Positions 13,765-21,627 of a stretch of DNA of 23,290 bases are shown in pieces. The stretch is from the NCBI GenBank assembly GCA_002431395.1, contig DJEU01000002.1, positions 1-23,290 on the forward strand. The letters are read 5' to 3'. The DNA is from Lachnoclostridium sp. UBA5890. GTDB taxonomy: Bacteria; Bacillota; Clostridia; Lachnospirales; Lachnospiraceae. Position 1 is the first letter of the stretch. Each line of letters begins with the position of its first letter. Under the pieces are notes generated by a model, which was not told the DNA's origin, did no database searches, and saw only the letters and a program-made list of their open reading frames with translations. Both the position numbers and the translations under genes were made by a program.

Positions 13765-14979
13765 TTATTCCGGCTTTTTATAATTTGTCATATGCTGCAT
13801 TTTTTCCTGCTTTGTAAGCAAATATTTGAAATCTTCCCGTTTGGGAGCGATCTGAATCGGGACACGCTCAACGATATGAATGCCATAGCCGTTCAGCCCC
13901 GCGATTTTCGTCGGATTATTGGTCAACAGACGAAGTTCTCGTACACCGAGGTCGTACAAAATCTGTGCTCCGGTTCCATACTCACGAAGATCCGGTGCAA
14001 AACCAAGTTTTACATTGGCCTCGACGGTATCGTACCCCTGTTCCTGCAATTCATAAGCTTTTAATTTATTGATCAAACCGATGCCGCGGCCTTCCTGACG
14101 CATGTAGAGAAGCACACCGCGTCCCTCTTTCGCGATCATCTTCAATGCATTTTCCAGTTGTTCTCCGCAGTCACAGCGGTTTGAGCCAAAGACATCGCCG
14201 GTCAGACATTCCGAATGAACACGGCAAAGTACCGGTTTTCCGTCCGTGATATCGCCCATCGTAAGTGCGACATGGTGCTCGCCGTTTAATTTATTGACAT
14301 AGCCGTGAATGCGGAACTCTCCATACTTTGTCGGCAGTTTCGCATTGGCTTTTTCCTCTACCAAAAGTTCGTGCTCCAGACGGCGTTTGATAATTTCTTC
14401 CACGGTAATGACCGTGTAGCCGTGTTCTTTGGCAAATTCCAGCAATTCCGTCGTACGCATCATCGTTCCATCTTCGCGCATGATCTCACAGCAAAGTCCA
14501 CATTCTTTCAGGCCGGCAAGTTTCATAAGATCTACCGTCGCCTCCGTGTGTCCGGCACGTTTCAGTACACCACCTTCGCGCGCCTGCAAAGGGAACATAT
14601 GGCCCGGTCTGCGAAAATCTTCCGGTTTTGCGCCATCTTCCACTGTTTTCATCGCCGTAAGGGATCTCTCAAATGCGGAAATTCCGGTCGTTGTATCGAC
14701 GTGGTCAATAGACACGGTAAATGCGGTCGTGTGGTTATCCGTATTTACTTCCACCATCTGCTCCAATCCCAGTTTTTTACAATATTCTGCACTCATTGGC
14801 ATACAGATCAGCCCTTTGGCAAGGCTCGCCATCGCATTGACATTTTCCGGTGTCGCATGCTCTGCCGCACAGATCAGATCTCCTTCGTTTTCACGGTCTG
14901 GATCATCAATGACCAGGATCAGTTTGCCCTGTTTCAAATCTTCGAGCGCCTGATCTAATTTTCCAAATTGTTCTGACAT
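13765..14979 (-). CDS. ribBA: Bifunctional 3,4-DHBP synthase / GTP cyclohydrolase II
   Basis: A 404-residue fusion. The N-terminal 200 residues are DHBP synthase (VIDDPDRENEGDLI, GHMFPL, RAGHTEATVDL), making the four-carbon unit from ribulose 5-phosphate. The C-terminal part is GTP cyclohydrolase II, with the zinc motif CLTGDVFGSNRCDC (C-x10-C-x-C), the REGRGIGL motif and LLTNNPTK. Both active sites look intact; the usual DDED in the first motif reads DDPD, a variant seen in this family. The start at 14979 follows AAAGGAG. It supplies both precursors for the ribH and ribD steps. Confidence 0.96.
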   Translation of the reverse strand: MSEQFGKLDQALEDLKQGKLILVIDDPDRENEGDLICAAEHATPENVNAMASLAKGLICMPMSAEYCKKLGLEQMVEVNTDNHTTAFTVSIDHVDTTTGISAFERSLTAMKTVEDGAKPEDFRRPGHMFPLQAREGGVLKRAGHTEATVDLMKLAGLKECGLCCEIMREDGTMMRTTELLEFAKEHGYTVITVEEIIKRRLEHELLVEEKANAKLPTKYGEFRIHGYVNKLNGEHHVALTMGDITDGKPVLCRVHSECLTGDVFGSNRCDCGEQLENALKMIAKEGRGVLLYMRQEGRGIGLINKLKAYELQEQGYDTVEANVKLGFAPDLREYGTGAQILYDLGVRELRLLTNNPTKIAGLNGYGIHIVERVPIQIAPKREDFKYLLTKQEKMQHMTNYKKPE

Positions 14980-14997
14980 AATTGTCTCCTTTCCGGA

Positions 14998-15648
14998 TTA
15001 AAATCCGTTTTCCAATAAAAATTCTCTCGTCATGGTACTTTTTTTCGGTTTTTCTTCGTTTTTACCACCACAGAGGCGTTCTACATATTTTCCAATAATA
15101 TCGCATTCCAGATTTACGACATCCGAAACTTTTCTTTCGGAAAGCGTCGTCTCTCCCTGCGTGTGAGGGATGATGGACACCGAGAAATCTTTCCCGCTGA
15201 CTCTTGCTACCGTCAGACTGATTCCATCGATGGCAATTGAGCCCTTTTCCACGATATAACGGAGAAGCTCCTCGCCCGCCGAAATCCGGTACCAGACTGC
15301 GGTCTCGTCTTTGGTAATTTCTTCCACAATCCCGGTTCCATCGATATGACCTGCCACGATATGTCCGCCAAAACGTCCATCTGCCGGCATTGCCCGTTCC
15401 AGATTTACATGGCTTCCTTTTTTCAATCCTGCCAGTGAACTCCGCTCCAGCGTCTCCGCCATCACATCCGCTGTATATCCATTGGCATGCATGCTCGTTA
15501 CCGTCAGACACACACCATTGACGGCGATACTGTCACCGATTTTCGTTCCCTCCAGCACTTTCTTGCACTGAATTGACAAGACAGCAGACTGTACACCTTT
15601 TTGTATCTGTTCAACACTGCCAATTTCTTCAATAATTCCGGTAAACAC
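14998..15648 (-). CDS. ribE: Riboflavin synthase alpha subunit
   Basis: A 216-residue protein with two lumazine-binding repeats: the first from FTGIIEEIG through VNGVCLTV, the second with GGHIVAGHIDGTG and IDGISLTV. It dismutates two 6,7-dimethyl-8-ribityllumazine molecules to riboflavin. The start is taken as GTG at 15648, giving MFTGIIEE as is usual in the family, with GAGGTG six bases upstream. A second GTG three codons earlier (15657) is possible but overlaps that binding site. The ribD stop codon lies just before. The C-terminal KKSTMTREFLLENGF tail is longer than the domain needs. Confidence 0.95.
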   Translation of the reverse strand: MFTGIIEEIGSVEQIQKGVQSAVLSIQCKKVLEGTKIGDSIAVNGVCLTVTSMHANGYTADVMAETLERSSLAGLKKGSHVNLERAMPADGRFGGHIVAGHIDGTGIVEEITKDETAVWYRISAGEELLRYIVEKGSIAIDGISLTVARVSGKDFSVSIIPHTQGETTLSERKVSDVVNLECDIIGKYVERLCGGKNEEKPKKSTMTREFLLENGF

Positions 15649-15658
15649 AACTTTCACC

Positions 15659-16750
15659 TCATTTCACCACATCTCCACGGATACAATAATCCGCACCAAG
15701 ATGGAGTATTTCCTTATTTTGTAACACGACGGCATCTTTCATTTTTTCAATGCCGTCTCCGCCAACCGGCGACAAAGCATTCTTTCCGCCGATTATTTTC
15801 GGGGCGATATAGGCATACACACGATTCACAAGTCCTGTTTGCAATAAGGAACCGTGGATGTTTCCTCCGCCTTCCACTAAAATGCTGTCTATCTTTTTTT
15901 CGCCCAATGTGCGAATCAATTTTTCCAAGTCCACATGACCATTTTTTTCTGGGATCTGCAATAATTCTACTCCTGTAGATTCCAGTTTTTTCTTGGTTTC
16001 TTCCTCTGCGTTCGTGTACGCAGCGATGGTTCTTATCGTTCCCGCCGTTTTGACAATCTGACTATCCATCGGCAGACGCAGATGGGAATCGCAGATCACG
16101 CGGATTGGATCTACGCCTTCTTCCGTCCGGCAGTTAAGCAATGGATCATCTGCCAAAACAGTATCAATGCCGGCTAAGATCGCCGAATATTTTTTCCGAA
16201 GAAAATGTACATGCTCTCTTGCTTTTTCGCCGGTAACCCACTTCGAATCCCCGGTCGCACTGGCGATCTTTCCATCTAATGTCATCGCGTACTTCATTGC
16301 CACATACGGAAGCCCTGTTGTAATATAATGAAAGAAGATTTCATTTAATGCCAGACATTCTTGTTCCAATATACCGGTAATGACTTCGATTCCGTGTTCC
16401 CGCAAAATCTTTATACCACCGCCGTCCACTTTCGGATTCGGATCCATCGCGCCGACAAATACGCGACCAATCTTTCTTTCTATAATGATGTCGGTGCAGG
16501 GAGGCGTTTTTCCCTGATGGCAGCACGGTTCCAGTGTGACATAGAGATCGGCACCTGTCAGATCTTCTTTGCATCGTGTAAGAGCATTTCTTTCTGCATG
16601 AAATTCTCCATATCTTTCATGACAGCCACTCGCCACAACTTTCCCATTTTTTACCACCACGCAGCCAACCATTGGATTGGGAGACGTATGACCCATAGCT
16701 GTTTTTGCCAGGTTCAGCGCCTGCTGCATATATTGTTCGGCTTTTGTCAT
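15659..16750 (-). CDS. ribD: Bifunctional diaminohydroxyphosphoribosylaminopyrimidine deaminase / reductase
   Basis: A 363-residue protein. The N-terminal deaminase has HAE (His51, Glu53) and PCCHQGKTPPC (zinc Cys76 and Cys85). The C-terminal reductase (from about residue 145) has KYAMTLDGKIA, SKWVTG, ILAGIDTVLADDPLL and LVEGGGNIHGSLL for NADPH and substrate binding. It performs the second and third steps of riboflavin synthesis. The start at 16750 (MTKAEQYM) is chosen because AAAGGAG lies at good spacing; a frame extension to 16804 runs through hairpin-rich leader DNA and adds an implausible N-terminus. It is the first gene of the riboflavin operon. Confidence 0.95.
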   Translation of the reverse strand: MTKAEQYMQQALNLAKTAMGHTSPNPMVGCVVVKNGKVVASGCHERYGEFHAERNALTRCKEDLTGADLYVTLEPCCHQGKTPPCTDIIIERKIGRVFVGAMDPNPKVDGGGIKILREHGIEVITGILEQECLALNEIFFHYITTGLPYVAMKYAMTLDGKIASATGDSKWVTGEKAREHVHFLRKKYSAILAGIDTVLADDPLLNCRTEEGVDPIRVICDSHLRLPMDSQIVKTAGTIRTIAAYTNAEEETKKKLESTGVELLQIPEKNGHVDLEKLIRTLGEKKIDSILVEGGGNIHGSLLQTGLVNRVYAYIAPKIIGGKNALSPVGGDGIEKMKDAVVLQNKEILHLGADYCIRGDVVK

Positions 16751-16769
16751 CCGGATTCTCCTTTCTTCC

Positions 16770-16928
16770 GCCACGGCGGGGGGCTCAAGCAACGTGGCAC
16801 GCACTCTTCGCGCCTTCGGCGCTCATCGTCGTGACAGTCGTCACATAGTATACGATAATCTGTGCGCATATTGTGCAAGCACAATGCGCCAGATTCCCGT
16901 ATACTGCGTGCCTCGTTGTTTGCACGCA
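16770..16928 (-). other. Hairpin-rich leader between FMN riboswitch and ribD
   Basis: Five inverted repeats follow each other (plus-strand coordinates). GCCACG/CGTGGC lies at 16770-16798. GCGCC TTC GGCGC lies at 16810-16822. GTGAC AGTC GTCAC lies at 16831-16844. A long imperfect palindrome bounded by GTATAC fills 16848-16904, with the inner perfect stem TTGTGC AA GCACAA. TGCGTGC/GCACGCA lies at 16905-16928. The segment is more GC-rich than surrounding DNA and non-coding. Its inner GTGCAAGCAC is shared with the palindromic repeat at 107-118. It could be an inserted palindromic element or a structured leader RNA. Confidence 0.6.
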
Positions 16929-16950
16929 AAAGGACCCCTGTCGGGGTCCT
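16927..16950 (-). terminator. Terminator of the FMN riboswitch expression platform
   Basis: On the minus strand, AGGACCCC GACA GGGGTCCT followed by TTTTG. A perfect 8-bp GC-rich stem lies directly after the aptamer and before ribD, as expected for transcription attenuation when FMN is bound. Confidence 0.85.
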
Positions 16951-16975
16951 GAAATTTACATATCACTATTGAGAT

Positions 16976-17092
16976 ATCTTCTTTCATCCAGACTATACTG
17001 TCGGCTTTGGAATTGCACCAAATCAGCGATGGCTCTGCCATCGGTCGCGGGCTGTTACCGCCGGTGAGGAATCGCACCTCGCCCCGAAGATC
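16976..17092 (-). ncRNA. FMN riboswitch (RFN element)
   Basis: The minus strand carries the RFN consensus in order: ATCTTCGGGGC at the 5' end, a TCACCGGCGGT segment, AGCCCGCGACC, GGTGCAATTCC, AGCCGACAGTATAGTC and TGGATGAAAGAAGAT at the 3' end, the two ends pairing as the closing stem. It binds flavin mononucleotide. A terminator follows, then the riboflavin genes, so high FMN should stop transcription before ribD. Confidence 0.96.
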
Positions 17093-17104
17093 ATTTCGTG
17101 ACCT

Positions 17105-17134
17105 ATTATAGCACAAGGTGGTTTGCCTTGTCAA
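17105..17134 (-). promoter_or_regulatory. Promoter of the riboflavin operon
   Basis: On the minus strand, consensus -35 TTGACA (17134-17129), an 18-bp spacer and consensus -10 TATAAT (17110-17105), with transcription starting just before the riboswitch. It lies only 7 bp beyond the histidine kinase stop codon. An inverted repeat ACAAGG/CCTTGT (17113-17131) fills the spacer. Confidence 0.85.
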
Positions 17135-17141
17135 ACATAAT

Positions 17142-19052
17142 TCAGTTTTCCGATAACGGAATTGCAATCTTCACTTCAAATTTTTCCTCGCCCACTTCTA
17201 CGTTCATCATGCCGTCGTATTTTTCCACAACTTTTTCTATCGACCAGATTCCCACACCATCGCCGGCATGTTTGGACGACTGGAACCGTTTCCCCCGTTT
17301 TTTAATCTCGCCTTTGTAATAATTATTAGTCGAAATCAGATACATCGCACCCTCCTGCTTACCATAAAACTCAATCCTGCGTTTTTCACAGGCAAGAGTC
17401 CGGGAAGCATCAATGGCATTTTCCAGCAGATTTCCAATAATAATACAAAATTCCACTTCGGGAATCGGCAAATGTTCGTCGGCAGAGACACGGATCAAAG
17501 TCTCAATCTTATACTGCCCTGCATTGTCCTCATAATATTGCAGCAGCGCATTCATCACAGTGTTTTCGCAGAACAACGTCCCCTGACTGCGTCCCTTTTT
17601 ATGATATTCACTCAGGTTTGCCACATATTCCGAAACTTTTTCCGCCTTTCCTTCTTTGGCAAGCGTATCGATGGCATGCAAATGATGGCGGAAATCGTGG
17701 CGGATCCGTCGATTATACTCTACCGTCTCATTTACTTTTTCCATATGACGAACCTGTATTTTCATCTGCTTTTCCATTTCTTCATACTGCTTTTGCAGCA
17801 ATTCCGCCTGTTTTGCATTTTGAAGAAGCCGTCTCCACAATACAAAACCGCAAGCAAAGATCATAACAATCGTCGCCCACTCGGCAAACCAGCCGCCATA
17901 AATCGGTTCAAACTTCGGATACAAACGATCCCACATATAACTACAGGCGTAGAATAGTGACCCCGTCAGCAATGGGACCACTTCTGTCTGCTGCCGGTAC
18001 ACTGAAATTACCGACCTTCCTACAAGATAAAGCGCAATGACAATCTTATACCAGAATACAACAAAAGAAAATCCCATTTCTATGCGCAGCGTAAGATGTG
18101 CAGAAAAATTTCCATATAAAAATACAATCGCACACATGACTGCTGCCAGCACTGCCATGCCATAACCTACCCCTTTTTCCATGATATGTCTGGTCTGAGT
18201 CAGACGATTATGCAAAAGAACAATTAAAAACGTAATCACATAGCCGGACATCAATTCAATCGTGTACCACGGATGCACCCGGCACTGCCAGAGGTAATGA
18301 ACCAGCGGATATCCCATAAACAAAATGCCACAAAAGGCAATTCCGGTAAAAATCATGACATTTTTTCTTTGTGACCTCTCCTTAAGGGAACTTCGGAACT
18401 TCACACAATAGTACAAGGTAAACAAAATATTGAACGCGCAAAGTACGGCGATTGTCGTATAAAAAATGATACGGCGGTAAACACGCTGCAGTACCACACT
18501 TTCTGTACCTAATGCCGGTGGATATGTCATTCCACTGTAATAATGGGATTCATCTCTCGTCTCCAGAAGCAATGTACACTCGCCTGCTGCCTCAAAAGAA
18601 TAAATTTTTGTCTGAATTCCATCCTGGTAATTTTTGTCACTTTCTCCGGGCTCTCCACATTGTCCAATAAGTTCGTCATTGACGAAAAAACGATAGGCCG
18701 AGTATATTTCCGGAATTTCAATAGCATAGCGTGCCTTCTCAGAGGCAAGTTGCAGATGAAGTACGTACGTTCCGCATCCCTGTGCCTCACGATAGGGATT
18801 GTGGTTCGAATAATTATTCACTTCTCCGATTGTCACATATTCCATATAAGCTCCCTTTGTATCTCCCTTTTTCAGATCTTCCGGAGTCAGAAGCACACTG
18901 TAATAAAATTCCCAATTGTCATAAAGATACTGGATCCCTTCATTCGGATCATTTTTATATTTATTGTCGTTCCAATATAAAAAGGTAAAAAAAGCGCAGG
19001 AAAAAAGTATCACAACACAAAATGTTATCTGTAATACTTTTCCCTGCCGCAT
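17142..19052 (-). CDS. 7TM-type sensor histidine kinase, GHKL family
   Basis: A 636-residue membrane kinase. One N-terminal membrane segment is followed by an extracellular beta-sandwich-like domain (about residues 40-190; pattern like the DISM extracellular domains), then about seven membrane helices (residues 195-410) and a coiled coil. The phosphoacceptor region is RIRHDFRHHLHAID (His near 452). The ATPase follows, with N-box GNLLENAIDAS and G-box GDGVGIWSIEKVVEKYDG. This is the GHKL/HATPase_c_5 type that pairs with LytTR regulators. ATG 19052 is chosen because GGAGG precedes it by 5 nt; a TTG at 19076 is the longer alternative. It follows the surface-protein gene in the same operon as the LytTR regulator, its likely partner. 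Confidence 0.85.
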   Translation of the reverse strand: MRQGKVLQITFCVVILFSCAFFTFLYWNDNKYKNDPNEGIQYLYDNWEFYYSVLLTPEDLKKGDTKGAYMEYVTIGEVNNYSNHNPYREAQGCGTYVLHLQLASEKARYAIEIPEIYSAYRFFVNDELIGQCGEPGESDKNYQDGIQTKIYSFEAAGECTLLLETRDESHYYSGMTYPPALGTESVVLQRVYRRIIFYTTIAVLCAFNILFTLYYCVKFRSSLKERSQRKNVMIFTGIAFCGILFMGYPLVHYLWQCRVHPWYTIELMSGYVITFLIVLLHNRLTQTRHIMEKGVGYGMAVLAAVMCAIVFLYGNFSAHLTLRIEMGFSFVVFWYKIVIALYLVGRSVISVYRQQTEVVPLLTGSLFYACSYMWDRLYPKFEPIYGGWFAEWATIVMIFACGFVLWRRLLQNAKQAELLQKQYEEMEKQMKIQVRHMEKVNETVEYNRRIRHDFRHHLHAIDTLAKEGKAEKVSEYVANLSEYHKKGRSQGTLFCENTVMNALLQYYEDNAGQYKIETLIRVSADEHLPIPEVEFCIIIGNLLENAIDASRTLACEKRRIEFYGKQEGAMYLISTNNYYKGEIKKRGKRFQSSKHAGDGVGIWSIEKVVEKYDGMMNVEVGEEKFEVKIAIPLSEN

Positions 19053-19076
19053 AGTGTCCTCCAGTCTTTCTATCAA

Positions 19077-20807
19077 TTATCTGCGTCTCCGGTACCGCCA
19101 AACTCCGACAATAGTACCGCCTGTGATCACGGCCACAACTGCTGCCAATGCCGTGCAAAAGATCCGGTGATACATCTGTCTTCCCTGCGAAGATACAGAT
19201 TCACTCTGAGTTGCCATCTGAACCTCATAAGTTCCCGGTTCATTTATTTCAAATTCAGCAACTCCTTGATTTTCATGATACTCTGCCGTCGTCACCGTGT
19301 CACCCTTCTTGTTTGTCACTTTCAAAACGGTCGTCTTTCCTGTGTCCGGGTATGGCACACGAACTTTTGCTCCCGCTAATTCTTTAATTGCCGTGCCGTC
19401 TACTTTCGTAGCTCGAACAGAAACTTTTCCGGTTTTCGTATGTCTCACATGAAGATTCACTTTGGAATCTTTTTTCGAAACATTGAGATTTTCCGAAGGA
19501 ACAGATACAGTTACGCCGTGATCTGTCACCGTATATTCCCCTGTCGCCGGAGAGGCTTTTACCGTATCCTGTGTTTCCTTCCCTTCTGCCTTTACCTGCT
19601 CTGCATCTTCCGGTGCCTTCACATCCAAACGTGGCTTTTCTTCCTCTACATCACCGCCATCACGGTTGCCTTCGTAAGACTTGAACTCTACCACATCATT
19701 TTCTCTTTTCAGCCGAAAATACTGCAGTTTCTCCTCTCCATCTGCCACATACATATAATAATACTTGTCTTCCTGCAAATTTTCATTTTCCAAGTAAAGA
19801 AGTGGAAATTCTTCCCTATCATCCATCCAGTAATTCTCTGTTGAATATTCCTTAAATTCTGTCTGTTCTAATTCGTTTTTTGTCAATTCTTCCTCGGATT
19901 CGGTATAATAAACTTTAATCTTGTTATCCTTTTTCCCCAGCCAGGAAAAAACGGTATATCCAGAAAGCATCTCTCCTATTTTATACATAGCACCGGAATC
20001 TTCTGTCACGTAAACCTGTAATTCCACCATTTCATTTTCTTCCGACAGGAAAAACGTTTCCTGCTGTTCATTATTGATCCGCAACTGAACTTTGACCGAA
20101 TACATACCTGCTTTTGTAACATCCACCGAAGAAAGATCGATATCTTCCACTTCAAGCCAAACACCATCATACAAATCGACTTTACTGCTCAATCCATAAG
20201 CCGCCTTAAAAGCACTTGTAATCTGCTGTCGTAACTTCTCTGCGGCATTCCCACTTTCTTCCTTCGACTGAACCGGCATAAGCCAGTTTCTTTTATATAT
20301 CATTTCTTCCGGAAAATAATCAATTTCCACATTTTCTTCGAAAGCGGAACGCAACTGAAATTTTATGACAAAGGAAGATTCACAATCCTCTGTAAAAACC
20401 AGCCCTTCCGGTGCCGCAAACTGCATCTGCACTTCCTGTTCTTCTGTAGATTCGGTATTGAAATCACTCAGATCAAATTCGACCGAAAGAGGAACTTCCG
20501 TATATGTTATCCCTTGTTCCTCTACCCGACAGGTAAAAAAACCGTCACACAATTCTTCCAAATATTCTTTTATCTCATTTTTATCACAGTTTACTTCAAA
20601 AGATGTCTCCGTATGATTTTTAAGATAAGACACTGCCCATTGGTTTTCAATCTCCACGATATTTCCATTTTTAAATACTTGGCTCTCCTCATAGGAGATT
20701 TCTTTCGTGCCCTCTGCCTTGCTCCAAATTCCCGGAATAAGGCAAAGTGCTGCTATCATTCCCACAAGGCATAATTTTATTCCCTTTTTCATAAAACCAT
20801 TTTTCAT
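19077..20807 (-). CDS. Membrane-anchored extracellular protein between response regulator and kinase
   Basis: A 576-residue protein of unknown family. The N-terminal signal sequence (hydrophobic about residues 11-29, ending near WSKAEG) is followed by about 500 acidic extracellular residues. The C-terminus has a single membrane segment (about residues 550-570) and the RYRRRR tail: a type I membrane protein. The region at about 380-425 is a Glu- and Lys-rich linker. The part before the membrane (about 430-540) is beta-strand-like, with KVSVRATKVDGTAIKELAGA and EFEINEPGTYEVQM, resembling an Ig-like repeat. The start ATG overlaps the stop of the response regulator (ATGA), so translation is coupled. 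Position suggests a surface partner or sensor for the two-component pair. Confidence 0.75.
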   Translation of the reverse strand: MKNGFMKKGIKLCLVGMIAALCLIPGIWSKAEGTKEISYEESQVFKNGNIVEIENQWAVSYLKNHTETSFEVNCDKNEIKEYLEELCDGFFTCRVEEQGITYTEVPLSVEFDLSDFNTESTEEQEVQMQFAAPEGLVFTEDCESSFVIKFQLRSAFEENVEIDYFPEEMIYKRNWLMPVQSKEESGNAAEKLRQQITSAFKAAYGLSSKVDLYDGVWLEVEDIDLSSVDVTKAGMYSVKVQLRINNEQQETFFLSEENEMVELQVYVTEDSGAMYKIGEMLSGYTVFSWLGKKDNKIKVYYTESEEELTKNELEQTEFKEYSTENYWMDDREEFPLLYLENENLQEDKYYYMYVADGEEKLQYFRLKRENDVVEFKSYEGNRDGGDVEEEKPRLDVKAPEDAEQVKAEGKETQDTVKASPATGEYTVTDHGVTVSVPSENLNVSKKDSKVNLHVRHTKTGKVSVRATKVDGTAIKELAGAKVRVPYPDTGKTTVLKVTNKKGDTVTTAEYHENQGVAEFEINEPGTYEVQMATQSESVSSQGRQMYHRIFCTALAAVVAVITGGTIVGVWRYRRRR

Positions 20808-21526
20808 TCCTGCAAATGCATCCTTTCTGTCATAAACGAAAGATATTCCTGCTTGATCTTTGACTTATTACGCAAATGAAGCGGAACACTTTCCCCGTTC
20901 TTCAAGCGAAACACTTCCGATTCTACTTTTTCAATCGTTTCCATATTAACCAAAACGCCCCGGCGGCACATCAAAAAACGCCGGTCTTTCAATAATATCT
21001 CCGATATTTCCGCAAAAGTAGATGAGGTCAAAAATACATGATCCTTGGTATGTATCGCTGTTTTTCTCCTTATCGTATCCAGAAAGTAAATGTTATGATA
21101 TTCCAGCTGAATGTCTACACGTTCACTGACAAATTCCAGCACCGGTTCTTCAAACCCCTTTTGCTGCTGGTATTTATCCATCGCCTGTACAAAATCTTCT
21201 TCGGAATACGGCTTCAGTAAATAATACAATGCGTGCACTGCATAACTTGCCACTCCAAATTCATCCGACGTAGACTGAAACACAATAGATACTTTGGAAT
21301 CCTTTTGATATACTTCTTTCGCTGCTTCCATCCCATTTTTCTGCTTCATATAAATATCCATAAACACAAGATCATACTCATCCTTGACAAAATAGTCCAA
21401 AAATTCCTCTCCCGATGAGAACTCAACAATTTCGTAGGGAACATTTCGGGTAGAAAAATACTTTTTTATGTAAGAAGCCAAACAAACTCTGTCGCGGTGC
21501 ATATCATCTACTATCGCAATTTTCAA
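20804..21526 (-). CDS. LytTR family response regulator
   Basis: A 240-residue regulator. The receiver domain is complete: Asp7/Asp8 in IVDD, phosphoacceptor Asp57 in LVFMDIYM, Ser85/Thr86 in VFQSTSD and Lys105 in LLKPYS. The C-terminal LytTR DNA-binding domain (about residues 135-236) includes YHNIYFLDTIRRKTAIHTKD and FLMCRRGVLVNMETIEKVES. The start is TTG at 21526 with GAGGTGG upstream; the nearby ATG is out of frame. It heads a three-gene operon with the surface protein and the GHKL kinase, and should be phosphorylated by that kinase. Confidence 0.9.
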   Translation of the reverse strand: MKIAIVDDMHRDRVCLASYIKKYFSTRNVPYEIVEFSSGEEFLDYFVKDEYDLVFMDIYMKQKNGMEAAKEVYQKDSKVSIVFQSTSDEFGVASYAVHALYYLLKPYSEEDFVQAMDKYQQQKGFEEPVLEFVSERVDIQLEYHNIYFLDTIRRKTAIHTKDHVFLTSSTFAEISEILLKDRRFLMCRRGVLVNMETIEKVESEVFRLKNGESVPLHLRNKSKIKQEYLSFMTERMHLQE

Positions 21527-21557
21527 CCATGACCACCTCTAGCATAAGGATAGAATT

Positions 21558-21587
21558 ATTATACAATATCTAACAGGAAAAAGTCAA
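21558..21587 (-). promoter_or_regulatory. Promoter of the LytTR operon
   Basis: On the minus strand, -35 TTGACT (21587-21582), an 18-bp spacer and -10 TATAAT (21563-21558). A pair of imperfect 10-bp direct repeats lies 10 bp upstream of the -35 box, at 21598-21627. Confidence 0.7.
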
Positions 21588-21597
21588 TAAATTGCAT

Positions 21598-21627
21598 GAT
21601 ATTTATGCTGATATCACGACATTTGCG
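21598..21627. promoter_or_regulatory. Candidate LytTR-type direct repeats upstream of the LytTR operon
   Basis: GATATTTATG (21598-21607) and GACATTTGCG (21618-21627) are spaced exactly 20 bp start to start. They match the GACATTTTCG pair at the lipoprotein promoter at 7 and 9 of 10 positions. The second copy overlaps the 3' end of the neighbouring regulator gene. Relative to the promoter they read in the opposite orientation to the lipoprotein case, which lowers confidence. Confidence 0.4.

Noticed and set aside
14305..14958. 217-codon plus-strand frame opposite ribBA
   Set aside because: It is antisense to an unambiguous ribBA and has shadow-frame composition.
13765..14979. DDPD in place of DDED in the DHBP synthase motif as an inactivating change
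   Set aside because: The neighbouring RENEGD and other catalytic motifs are intact and this variant is tolerated in the family, so loss of activity is not supported.
16751..16804. N-terminal extension of RibD through the hairpin leader
   Set aside because: The strong AAAGGAG sits before ATG 16750, and the extension does not resemble RibD.
17113..17131. ACAAGG/CCTTGT inverted repeat as terminator of the kinase operon
   Set aside because: No T-run follows on the minus strand, and it lies inside the riboflavin promoter spacer.
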